Part shown: positions 25,502-36,200 of the stretch, piece by piece
How the letters are laid out: the number at the start of each line of letters is the position of its first letter
Numbering within the stretch: position 1 is the stretch's first letter
From: Acanthaster planci
Taxonomy: Eukaryota > Echinodermata > Asteroidea > Valvatida > Acanthasteridae
Length of the DNA stretch: 64,000 nucleotides
NCBI RefSeq assembly: GCF_001949145.1
Contig: NW_019091741.1
Location: 32,062 to 96,061, forward strand
Direction of reading: 5' to 3'
Program-made: the position numbers and the translations under genes
Notes under the pieces: model-generated
What the model saw: the letters and a program-made list of their open reading frames with translations, nothing else
The model's database searches: none
What the model was told of the DNA's origin: nothing

Positions 25502-25909
25502 TCAAGTCTCAAACTGTTGGGCAGTCCATAAGGCGAGAGTCGCATCGTCCTCGTCCTCAGTTTGCGTGGACTTTGACGAGCACTCCACCTTCGGTGCGCC
25601 GAGACTCGGATAGCCCATTTCAGACTCCCACAACCTCACGCTTCCATTTTGGCCCGTGTCGTTGTGACCCGCTGGTCCCGCGAGCCCTGGATCGTAACAG
25701 CAGTCTCCGGGTAGTTCTGCTCTCGCCGCTGCCGACTGTCTGCCGTTCACGGCAACCTTTTCCATCTCCAACACCGTGGCTTCGTAGCTCGGCGCCGGCT
25801 CGGCCGCTAACTTTCCCGCGGTGTTTTGGGCAGATTTCCCTCTGTCTCTTCGTTTCTTTTGACAGTAGCAGCACACGACACAAACGCCAATGGCAATTCC
25901 TATTCCCAT
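25502..25909 (-). CDS. Candidate exon: tail of a single-pass membrane protein
   Basis: An open frame of 135 codons ends in TGA at 25502. It begins with a hydrophobic stretch (IGIAIGVCVVCCYC) followed at once by a basic stop-transfer run (QKKRRDRGK). Then comes a hydrophilic tail with a PAPSYEATVLEMEK segment and an acidic end (STQTEDEDDATLALW). This order fits a type I membrane protein's cytoplasmic tail, with the membrane segment entering from an upstream exon. An in-frame TGA lies just before the ATG-proximal codons, so the frame starts either at the ATG at 25909 or at a splice acceptor a few bases inside. The stretch is markedly more GC-rich than its surroundings, as coding exons are elsewhere in the window. 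I did not find the ectodomain exon at higher coordinates and do not recognise the family. The plus-strand frame over the same bases is compositionally unlike a protein. Confidence 0.42.
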   Translation of the reverse strand: MGIGIAIGVCVVCCYCQKKRRDRGKSAQNTAGKLAAEPAPSYEATVLEMEKVAVNGRQSAAARAELPGDCCYDPGLAGPAGHNDTGQNGSVRLWESEMGYPSLGAPKVECSSKSTQTEDEDDATLALWTAQQFET

Positions 25910-26816
25910 TTCAAATGCTCAGCTGAGATTTCCAGATATCTCTCTTTTTCCAAAGATCTCTCCTTTCCATTAAATTCTTTTCTCTTCGAATGTGTTCGCC
26001 CTTTATTTGCGCATGTGTTATGATTCCTCGGGCAATAGGCCTACACACGCTCTGCGTCATGTGCTCGCATACTGGCCACTTCAGTGACCAGGCATGCCAG
26101 GAGTGGTCAGTCTTATCCTTCCTGGTCCAATGTCCAATTTTCTCAGTGTCATTATCAATAATCTTTATCTGCGATACATCGGCGATCACATTAATCATAG
26201 AGGGATGGCTTCGCGGGTTACGTAACCATGGTCGCCGTCAATGGAAGGAGTTTACTGCCTGAAGTAAAGCGGGCTTCTGCTCGGGAATGTCCCCCTTAGC
26301 CCGGTTTACCCATATGTACGATGCGTGATAGAATTTTCGCGATAAAGACTATTCCTGAAGTCTTGTTTCAGAAAATGCTAAATTTCCCATTGAATTGAAA
26401 AAGGTTCCCAACATTTCCTCTCGGTGTTCTTTTAAAGTCAAACACTTTCTCAACACCAGTACAGACCGGAGTTCTCCCCAACATTTCTTATCATGTTTGA
26501 TCATGATTTTACATAAAAGTATCCGCTGATGTTGGTCGGTACAGAAACGTTTGACGGAGTTGCCCAACGTGCAACGTGTATGTTTTTAGGCCAAAGGTCA
26601 CTGGGTGAGATGTCACCCAACCGCTTAATAACTTTGCCGCTTGGCACAGGAAGCATGTGGCGATTCAGATTACGCCGGGCCTGGGGGGGGGCAAATGCAT
26701 AGCACGCATGATGGGTTGCTATTACCACTTTACTGCATAATTCTACACTGCTTTGAAATTTTAGATCGCGGAGAACATCGAAAGGAGACGAACACGTGCC
26801 ATGATTTGTTCGAGCC

Positions 26817-27000
26817 AAAAAAAGAAAAGAAAAGAAAAGAAAAGAAAAGAAAAGAAAAGAAAAGAAAAGAAAAGAAAAGAAAAGAAAAGAAAAGAAAAGA
26901 AAAGAAAAGAAAAGAAAAGAAAAGAAAATCATTAGAGAAGAATGAGGAATTAGAGAAGAATGAAGAATGAAAAGAAAAGAAAAGAAAAGAAAAGAAAATC
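26817..27000 (+). repeat. (AAAGA)n microsatellite with a duplicated flank
   Basis: About 20 units of AAAGA, then AATCATTAGAGAAGAATGAG, then a second short AAAGA block and a second copy of the same flank up to about 27017. The long phenylalanine/serine or lysine frames here are artefacts of the repeat. Confidence 0.95.
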
Positions 27001-28133
27001 ATTAGAGAAGAATGAGGTATACATATTTTGGGGTTTTTTTTGGGGGGGGGTTGGTCAGCCTGAGCTCGCGCCCCTACCCAGATCTCATGACCTGTCTTCC
27101 TTTCCCTTTAATCTTCTTCTGTCACCAAGGAGGTACCAAAGACTTTTCTTCTGAGGGTTTACCTCCGTTTTTTCGGGCTGACGATTTTCCATTACCATGG
27201 ATTGTTGTGATTGACAAATTCCCCTTCCGCGGTGTCTTTACATACCCCTCCCCCTTCATCACCATTCCCGGTATCCCAATTCCAACCTTTTCTTCACTGT
27301 TTAGCTCATATGGCAGAGTGAGAGATTCAAATCTTTGACGTGAATCTCTCTAAAAATAATCAGGTCAGCTTCATTCAACTTTGCACAGAAGCCCATAAAG
27401 AAAGACCAGTGTGCGCTTCTGTACAGTGTATAGGCCTATGTACATGAATTTTTATGAGCATGGATGTTGTGGATGGGTGGGGCAAGAGGGACAAGAAAGG
27501 ACCAAATCAATAAACGACAAAATTAGGCTCGACTAATAAGGGGAGACCTTCATGGGAAGGGATATCAAAAATCACCTGTTTGCTTAAAATAGCTCCGAAA
27601 TAATCCTTCTGATGTTGATATTATGCGTGTCCCCCCCCCCCCGGAAAATCCTGGTGACGACCGTGTTGTTGGTGGGGACGAGATTAAAGCCTTCATAACA
27701 CAAAAAAATGGAGGCACCCGCCTGCGATCGCGAAATGTCAAGTCGTTCAGAATGCAGAAATATGTAAGGTATCTCGGACAGTATCGGCAAAAAATCACTT
27801 GCCGATCTGTCCTTAAGTTAATTCTCGAGCTAGCAAGACGTCACTGATCAGAAGAGGGCGGGCTTCACTTAGCAAGATGGCGATATCCATGTGATCAGCG
27901 AGTTCGATTTGTCAATCAGCTGTGTCAGCGGGCGTGAATGTGTTGATCTGTTGATCAAAACTGTGAATTTTTACAGGGTTATGACGAGGGTGAGTACGAA
28001 CTAAGGAAGCACGTGGAAAAGCTCCACTTGTCATCATCCCAGTGGGCATTTGAAATGGGCACAACGGAAACCATGAACGATGAATCATAATCATAATGAG
28101 CAACGCGTGTCTTTGGCTGTCCGAGGCACAGGG

Positions 28134-28321
28134 CCTACAATCCTGGACAAATCTCGTTGGAACATGCCTCCCCCCTCGTCCCCTGTCAGTGTTGCCTCTC
28201 ATTGGGTAGGTTAGGCCGAATCTTGGTCCATTAAATGACGGCAACTTTGAATGGGGGAGAGGGGGATCTTTTCACCGCGCTTCCCCCAAGGTGTTCCAAC
28301 TATTTTGTCCAGGATTGTAGG
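28134..28321. mobile_element. MITE-like foldback element, family E
   Basis: The left end CCTACAATCCTGGACAAA, then GTTGGAACA, is inverted on the right as GTTCCAACTATTTTGTCCAG and GATTGTAGG. The inner arms CCTCCCCCCTCG and CGCTTCCCCCAAGG are not clearly paired. Length is about 188 bp, intergenic, upstream of ELP1. Confidence 0.65.
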
Positions 28322-28817
28322 CTAGGTAGGGTCCTCTGCATTAATTTTTTGGAACATCTCTACAGACTGACGTTAGACGTGATCAATCATTTCCAAGTGA
28401 TTCACTGTGCCTTTTTAAAGGCCCGTAAAGTGTGTGAAGCCCCATCATGATAGGCCTTGGCCTAAAATTTAAATGTTGTTGTGATACTCAACTGAACTAG
28501 ATCTCCTACTCCTAGGCCTACCTACGTGTACATGAATGCACCTCGGTATCTAGGACTACAAATCTGGAAAAAAAAAAACATGTAGGGCCGAGGCCCTATT
28601 CCATGGTAAAATATCAATGCACATGATGATGATGTAGGCCTAAGCATATGGAACCAGCATGACCTGAGGCTGAGGAAGATTTGTCACTGTATCTAATGTA
28701 ACACTTCTCGTGTTTCTAAGAGTAAGACTCCAGAGACACTCACTGGTGGGGAGGTTCAAAAATTTGGGGACTCATTTTTTTTGGTTTTCTTCTTGAAGTG
28801 ATCTTGGTGAGGATGTC

Positions 28818-28979
28818 GTAAGCCTCATGGCTAATACCACATCAGTGATTTTGCACAGTGGTAGAAAGGCATTGTGGGAAGGAAAAGGGGGCAACGTTTG
28901 CTCCTTTTTCCATCCCACAATGCCTCTCTACCATTGCACAAAATCACCCATGGATGCTGTATTAGCAATAAGGCTTATA
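28818..28979. mobile_element. MITE-like near-perfect hairpin, family D
   Basis: The left arm, GCTAATACCACATCAGTGAT then TTTGCACAGTGGTAGAAAGG then CATTGTGGGA, is mirrored on the right by TCCCACAATGCCTCTCTACC, ATTGCACAAAATCACCCATG and GATGCTGTATTAGC. Almost the entire 160 bp is self-complementary around a loop near 28890-28900. It is intergenic, about 1.3 kb upstream of ELP1. Confidence 0.8.
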
Positions 28980-30191
28980 AGAAACATTTTCAAAATCCAA
29001 AATTAAAAAGAAACATTTTGACACAAGCAAAGAAAAAGTGATTTGAAGCAAGGATATTTCTTTGAACACAAAAATGAGTGCGGATTTTGACAATAAGCTT
29101 AAAATTCACATTTCCATAAAATGTTTGGTCATATTTGTGCCTTGTTTCAATGAATGAAATGTTGGCTTTGCTTGATATTTCAAAAATTTTGAAATTGGAA
29201 ATAAAATAGAGGAGCTAGAGCCTGCGGAAAACACAAATTTTAATCACATTTTCCTATAGAGGGCCTGCACGGAGCACCCTCCCAGAGGACATGTTTGTTA
29301 TTTAGATTCAGTGACAATGAATGCACAATAGGTTTACTTGAGCCTATCCTAGAGGAAGAAAGAAATGCCCTCTAACATGACTGTATGCGTAGGCCCTCTG
29401 TTGAGGAAAATGAGTTCCAACTTCCAAATAAGCAGCGCCCCCACTCATTTATGTGTATCCCTATCACTGGGTACATGTACTGTGCTTGTAGGTCTATGTA
29501 ATGCTGGCACAACAGAATAAAAGGACTGTGAACAGGTCAAATCATCACTGCCTTACATTACATTACCAAAATTACAATTTTTGCCTTCTTTCTTTCAGAA
29601 AAAATGAAGGGTCATTTCGGGAAGGACATTGCTAAAAAAAAAAGTGACATTCTCATTGATTTTGCCAGTTGAAGACATACATTCATGTTTTTGTGCAACT
29701 TTCTTCTCTTAAATGTGAGAAAACTGTCTGACATCTTCGTTGCTTTAATACTTAATAGTATACATGTGATGTTAAAAATTTTATCACTGATTCTTTTATT
29801 CGTTTCCTGGCAAATGATGGTACTGTTGCTGTGGTACAGTATGTCATGGCAAGACACTGTTGCTTTGGGGGGGGCATTTTCTGTTCAATTGTGAATGCAC
29901 AAAGGCACCCAAATTCCCTTAAAAGTGGCACAATAACGTTGAAAATCAGGTTGAATGGCACACAACCACTGCTGTATCCAAGCTATGACATGTTTGAGGA
30001 TCAACCAACTTTTTTTCAAGTGGATGATAAATTCCTATCTCTTTAACCCTAACCCTCCTGAATCCTTCACCTGTTGCAGGACTGAGGAGTGTTAGGGTTA
30101 AGGTAGCCTTGAGCGTTAATGACCACCTTCTGTTGCTGAATCTGATCACAACTTTTTATGCCCTTTTTGTCCCGTTTTCTTGTTCATTCAC

Positions 30192-30193
30192 AG
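30192..30193 (+). other. Likely splice acceptor of the ELP1 5'UTR
   Basis: A pyrimidine-rich tract ending in TTCATTCACAG lies 47 bases before the ELP1 ATG. It suggests that the first coding exon starts at 30194 and that a non-coding first exon and the promoter lie upstream, possibly several kb away. I could not place that first exon. Confidence 0.45.
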
Positions 30194-30240
30194 ACATACC
30201 TTATAGCTTTGGATATTTCTGGATAGCATAGAGGGCCACC

Positions 30241-33200
30241 ATGCGTAACCTGGAGCTGTTGCTCTCCTCCCAGATTGATGGGCTACCAGACTTGGAAGGG
30301 TGCCACGGCCTGAGTATCGACTGTGACATGGGGCGGGTTTACCTGGCTACAGGAGGGTCAAAGGTCGTATGCCTGGATCCCCAGTCACAAGAGGTACACA
30401 CCAGCAAAAAGTTTAGCTTAACCACTGTTTGGCCACTGTCTTCGTATGTGTGCAGTGCACAGGGCCAGGTAAAGTGTTCCGTAAGCCCTTGGCACCCGTG
30501 CATCATAGGCCCTGGGCACCAGTGTTCTCTAGGCCCTAGGCACAAGATCTATGTATGCCCTGGACACCATTGCTCTAATTTCCAGAGGCCTGACTTACAA
30601 ATATGCAGTAGGCACCTGTGTTCCATAGGCCCTAGGCACCAGTGTTCAGAAGGCCCTAGGCACCTGTGTTCCATAGGCCCTAGGCACCTGTGTTCAGAAG
30701 GCCCTAGGCACCTGTGTTTAAAAGGCCCTAGGCACCAGTGTTCATAAGGTCCTACATGTAGGCATCAGTATTCCATAGACCCTAGGCACCAGTGTTCAAA
30801 AGGCCCAAGGTGCCAGTGTCCCATAGTCCCTTCTTTGCACCAAGGCACCGAAACCAGTACTAGTTGTACAGTGCTGGAGTCACGCATTTCACATGGACAG
30901 TTGTAAAATTCCATCCTCATTTCTTGCTTCCTTTTTTTTTTTTGAGTGATTTGCCAGTTGTTGCAATCTCTCACAGAGACTTCGATATTTATATGTCACT
31001 GGTTTTTCTTCGCACTAAACTGTTTTTCTTTTACCTTTTTTGTGCAGATTCTTTGGACCCTGTCCTTGGTTGAACAAGGCTATGCCCCACCCGGCGAGGA
31101 CAGTGTTATTACCGCCATACAACATTTGCCCGACCAACAGTCAGTCTGCGTGGCCACAGGCGAAGGAGACGTTCTTCTCTACAACACAATCTCCCGTGAG
31201 GTATTCAGACAATGACGGATTATGTGCCGCGCATGTAGAAACCCTTTCACCCTGACGCCCTTCGCGTTTTTGCTTGGCACCGTCCTCAATCCTTCAAAAT
31301 CCTCCGATTATCCATGCAAAAAAATTACATGCAGCGCCCACTGCCTCAATTCTTCAAAATCCTGCGGCGATTCCTGTCATAACGTTGATGCACCGTGCGA
31401 ATGGTATCCTGCCGCAGTATGGAGGATTTCACATATCATGAACCCATTAATCTATGCACGGCTGAGCATAAACAGAACAAGATCTACCCCACAGGCTTGA
31501 CACAGTGCATCGTTCGCAATTAGCTGCACATATGTTGTCATTCTCCCTCAATCCTCCAAAACCACCAGGAAGATTTTGAAGGATGGAAAAGGGTTAGGGT
31601 CAAGCAAAAATGCTCTCTTTGAGAAGTGTCCACCAAAACAGGCTATTAGCTGTCCGCTGCATGCGGGAACAAACTAGGGAAGGACAAAATCTAGTTATAG
31701 CCAGCTTTGCTCAGTGTTTTTGCTGTGGATGAACCCATTCAGCCTCTCCCTCCAAAAAATTGCAGGGCCCCCAGATGCCCACCTGCAAAACTCACCCCAG
31801 TTATGTGCCACTTGTGTCCACCAATCAGGCGGCAGGAATTTAGGCATTGGTTGAAACTGTAATTCACGTATTTTTGTTTTTTTCTCTGGCAGCTGGAATG
31901 TGTTGGAAGCGTGGACAGCGGTTTGACCAGCATGACGTGGAGTCCGGACCAAGAGTTGCTCGTTCTCTCCACAGGTGGGCAATAGACATTGTTCACTTTG
32001 GTACTTTTCCATTGAGTTTTGAGTTCTTGCTTATGATCGCGTCGTGTAGAGCTCGGGAGGTGCAGTTGCCTGGCCAATTTGCTAAAGTGCTGTAAGGCAT
32101 CCGCAAGCCAAGGGTTCCGTGAGGGGGGGGTCGGTAGATAGGGCTGCCACCTACAGTAAGATATGCTGAAGTGACTGTTCAGACAGACCCGCACTCACAG
32201 GTGAGTGCGGGTCTGGGTCTCAATGTGAGAACAACTCACATTGTTACTGAGGAGTCATCTCATAATTCATCCAGGACAAGTTGCAGACAAGTTGCGGACA
32301 TTGTTTAGGGTTAAGTTGCGCGATTCTTATCCATCTTGTCTGCAATCTCCTCGCAATGGAGCAATTACTTTGTTTACATAACATCCCCCTTCTGGGGTTT
32401 TGAGCAAGGCTTGGCACTCAAAGTCACACTGTGTGTCCCCTACACTAGAAGTAAACATTGTAACAGCACAACTTATATGGAGCCACCTGTTGGTGTGCTG
32501 AGGCCAAATATAAACAGCCATGTACTCGTCTGGGACAAATGCAGGGCTTCTTGTGGGTGAAGTCAATGTTATCACCCACAACTTATCCGCAACTTGTCCC
32601 GGACGAGTTTGAGATGGTCCATAAGCTGCTCTGCCATCAGCCCGCACCACTTCTGATTGGATTGAAGTTTCAGCGAGCTAGCTCTCGGCAGGTCACTGCG
32701 AACAACTTTCTTTGAAGGCTGTGTTAAGTTCGGCTTTGCGCTGTTTATACATATCCGTCGACGAGAACATATCATCTGCGTCCATACAAGATGTTGACAC
32801 AGTCCATGAAAGCCGCATTACAGTATTTGGTGTTTAAGTGTTTGGCAGGCCCTTAACACCTGCACTCTGTAGGCTCTACTTCGCCATGCCTGATGAGTTG
32901 CATTTCTGTCCGACATTGTTTCTGTATATGTGCATTGTTTATCAGTATTGGAGTTTGCGTTTCGTGGTTCACCTTCAGCATGTTTGTAGGCCATCAGACA
33001 TTTTGTTGGCCCTTAAATTTTTATAGCTCCCTGTCACGGGGCCTCTATTACATTGTCTCACTGAATGATTACTTAACATTGGGTAATTCCAGAAATTAGG
33101 GGCCCAAAAGTGTGAGGTTTTTGTGTCCCTGTTACAACCGGCCTTTGTTATTTGACATGGAAATATCACCAGAATTGATTTCAAACTATTACAATTTTTT

Positions 33201-36200
33201 GACAGGTAATTTGCATTATTAAATTCATCACTCTTGGAAATTAGAAAAATGTGTTCGGAAGTTACAAATCATATCTCAGATGTGACAGGGACACAGGAAA
33301 AAATATGGATCCCTAATTTCTGGAATTACCCATGTTTTACAGTGGTGCATAACATCAGTGTAGTGCTATGTTCCCATTCGAATGAATTTTTTTGCAAAAG
33401 CAGGGCTTGTATGACATTTTGTCTGTGAGGCAGCATGGGTAAACAGGCCAGTTTAAGCAATCAGAAATGGAGGGCATGCTAAATATTAGACCGTTAACAT
33501 TTCAAATCATGGAAATGTAGTCAAAATAGCTGAACCAAGATACTAAGGTTACACATTGAAAATAAACATAAGTTGCCATGATTGATTGTTTAAGTTTAGC
33601 TTTTCTTCAGGTTAATGCCTTTTGTATGGGTGATCCTAAACTTTTGCAAATGACTGTATTTTTGCTGGTGTTTCACCTTGTTTGACCTTGCTGTGTTCAT
33701 CTCAGGAGCAGCCACTCTGCTCTTGATGACCAAGGATTTCATCCCAGTCACCGAGACCACAATGCACCCTCGTGAATTTGGACAGCGTAAGTGCACTGTC
33801 ATTCTAAAGATATTGGTTCCTGTGTGCGATCTGCTTTCACACTAAATCGCCGTACAGAGGAAGGCACATAGATAATCTACAGTGTTCGGTAACAGTTTTG
33901 GAGGGGAACGGGGCAATACGTTTGGTTGATTTCTGTGCACAGTAGCAGTTGATGAGCACTCTTGCTGCATGCTTTGTGGATTCCCATTTCTTGTGCACAT
34001 ACACTAATGGTCTTGAGTTGTCTGTGGAAACCAAATCTGGCTATCAGTGTACATAGGCAAAGCTGATGGTTAAAGCGTCGGGCATGCCTCGACTCGCCTG
34101 CGGCTGATATCGGAACCCGTCAGTCCCTTTTATATTGTCCACACACGCAGAGTCCAAGTAGTCTCTGGTAGTGGACGGTGCATTGACCTTGAACATTGTT
34201 GCCGCGTAATGTTTTCGCTTTTAACCACCTGCTGCCGAGGAGCCCGGCTTCGGAGACGTTGGCTTTATATGCACAGACGGAGCTGCCTGGAAGTGGACAA
34301 TGGAAACTGGGCCCTGTAACAAAAGACTGTAATCGGAACAAAAGACAGAGCTGCTGGGAATTTCCAACATTTTTTCAGTTGTCAGATTAGACCGCTGTTT
34401 GCAGCATTCAGTTCGAGCGGATTACCACCTGGGACAAAAGCACTCCAGCGCTTCAGTGATGAGTGATACAGTACCGCTGCACGCTAATCTGGCCCCTATT
34501 GAAAAGATGTCAGCAGCACACTGTGCCACTTTCAGGAACAAAAGAAAATTACATAACACCGTATAATCTGGCTCTTTTTACTAGGTGGCCTGGCTGAAGT
34601 ACTCGGGTGTCAATAGATGTTGTTTCTCAGTCTAGAGTAGCCACCAGATATTCATTTGCGTGGGTGTAAACGTCCAGGAAATGAAGTTATGAACTTTTAA
34701 AGAATTTTGAAAACAGAAAAAAATGAACAATCACCCAGCCCAGCAGACTTAACATGGATAAATGGGCCCGGCAAGAAGTGGTTACTGGCATACCCCGTGG
34801 TGTTCAAAGACACCAAGATTGCGGCAAGAAACACCCTAAATATACTGCTCAATACGGGCGATTCGCAATAGTGGGCCACCAAGAGTCTGCAACGCGTTGG
34901 CCAATCACAATGCACGAAATTCGTCGACCCTTCGGAACGGGCATTGGGTCGACAGATTTGGCACCAGGTGATTGGCCAACGCGTTGCAAACTCTTGGTGG
35001 CACACTTTTGTAAATCGCCCGTATTGACTCTTGTGGATCAGCAGTTGTGATGTTTGGCTGTATAAACTAAAGTTAGTTGCCTTTTCCGAAAATTCACATT
35101 TTCAGTCGAAATTACGCCACAGATAAGTAGTTGAGGGGGACTATTATTTTGATTGTCTTTGCCTTTCCACCATCAGATGAACCGATCACTGTGGGTTGGG
35201 GGAAGAAAGAAACACAGTTCCATGGGACAGCAGGCAAGCAGGCAGCTGTTAGGACCGTCCAGGAAGTCAAACCTGCCCTGGCTTGGGATGACATGAAAGT
35301 GCGCATCAGTTGGCGCGGCGACGGACAGTTCTTTGCCGTCAGTGCTGTCAGTCCGGACACAGGTACACCCGTAGGAAATGCAGAAATGGAAATTTTCAGT
35401 CAAATGTGTTTAAAGGGTCTGCGCAATAATACAGTGCTTATACCAGAACCCTTGAAAAGGCATCTTTGTGTTTCAGTTCAACTTATTTTCAATTTTTAAA
35501 GGTGCATTTGTGTCTTTTTTCGTTTTTACACTGACCCAAATGTTTATATCTATCACCAACACTGATATCATTCCACGACCTATAAACCTTTGATGATGAC
35601 AAACCTAAAACGAGAAAAGCATCTACCACATAACACATTTTAGTTTGTTTGCACAGAGTTTGGATTCTTGACGTGTCGGTTTAGATTCTGCTCAAGTTTT
35701 TAGAAGAAACACAGACATGCCAATAGCTGCACTAAAGCCGTGCTAAATTTCCAGATTTGTACAGGTTTGAGTGCAAGTGTGGAGCATGCTCAGTAGGCTT
35801 CATTTCACACAGCAAGTTAGCACTGTGGTCATTTCATGTAGGTAAAGCTGTGATTACAGCCCTGTCAAATTCTTTAACGATGTAGGAGTTCGCAAGCTCA
35901 GGGTATGGAGTCGAGACTGCATCTTGCAGTACACCAGCGAAGACCTGAACGGCCTGGAGCAGCCACTATCTTGGAAGTGAGTGTGAAACATTTGATTTGA
36001 TCGATCGAGTGATGTTGGTGATATCAGATATTCTGACACAGGTCCATCAATGAACCAAGTGTTGCGTGGTTCATTTGGCTAAATTTTGATTGTCTGTATT
36101 GGCAAATCTGTGACATAACTTCGGGTGGGGGATACCCCCAGCAGAGGTCTGCACTACAAGGTAAAGCCTTTTGCAACCTGTGAACTGTACATGTGCTCAG

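Larger units (their letters stand above)
20562..30193. other. Repeat-rich interval between DEG/ENaC gene 2 and ELP1
   Basis: About 9.6 kb. In order: the 3' flank of gene 2; family B long foldback (21613-22260); family A and C foldbacks side by side (22888-23276); weak minus-strand frames (24114-25434); the candidate membrane-protein exon (25502-25909); the AAAGA microsatellite (26817-27000); family E (28134-28321) and family D (28818-28979) foldbacks; and A/T-rich sequence up to ELP1. The remaining stretches show nothing I can name. The ELP1 promoter probably lies within the last few kb. Confidence 0.5.

Noticed and set aside
25423-25926. 167-codon plus-strand ORF
   Set aside because: The opposite strand of the same bases has a membrane segment and plausible tail; the plus-strand product is proline/serine-rich without any recognisable feature.
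26501-27002. Long phenylalanine/serine-rich and lysine-rich frames on both strands
   Set aside because: They are translations of the AAAGA microsatellite.
30241-30747. 168-codon plus-strand ORF as a complete gene
   Set aside because: The first 51 codons are ELP1 exon 1 with a good donor at 30394; the rest is a 24-bp minisatellite.
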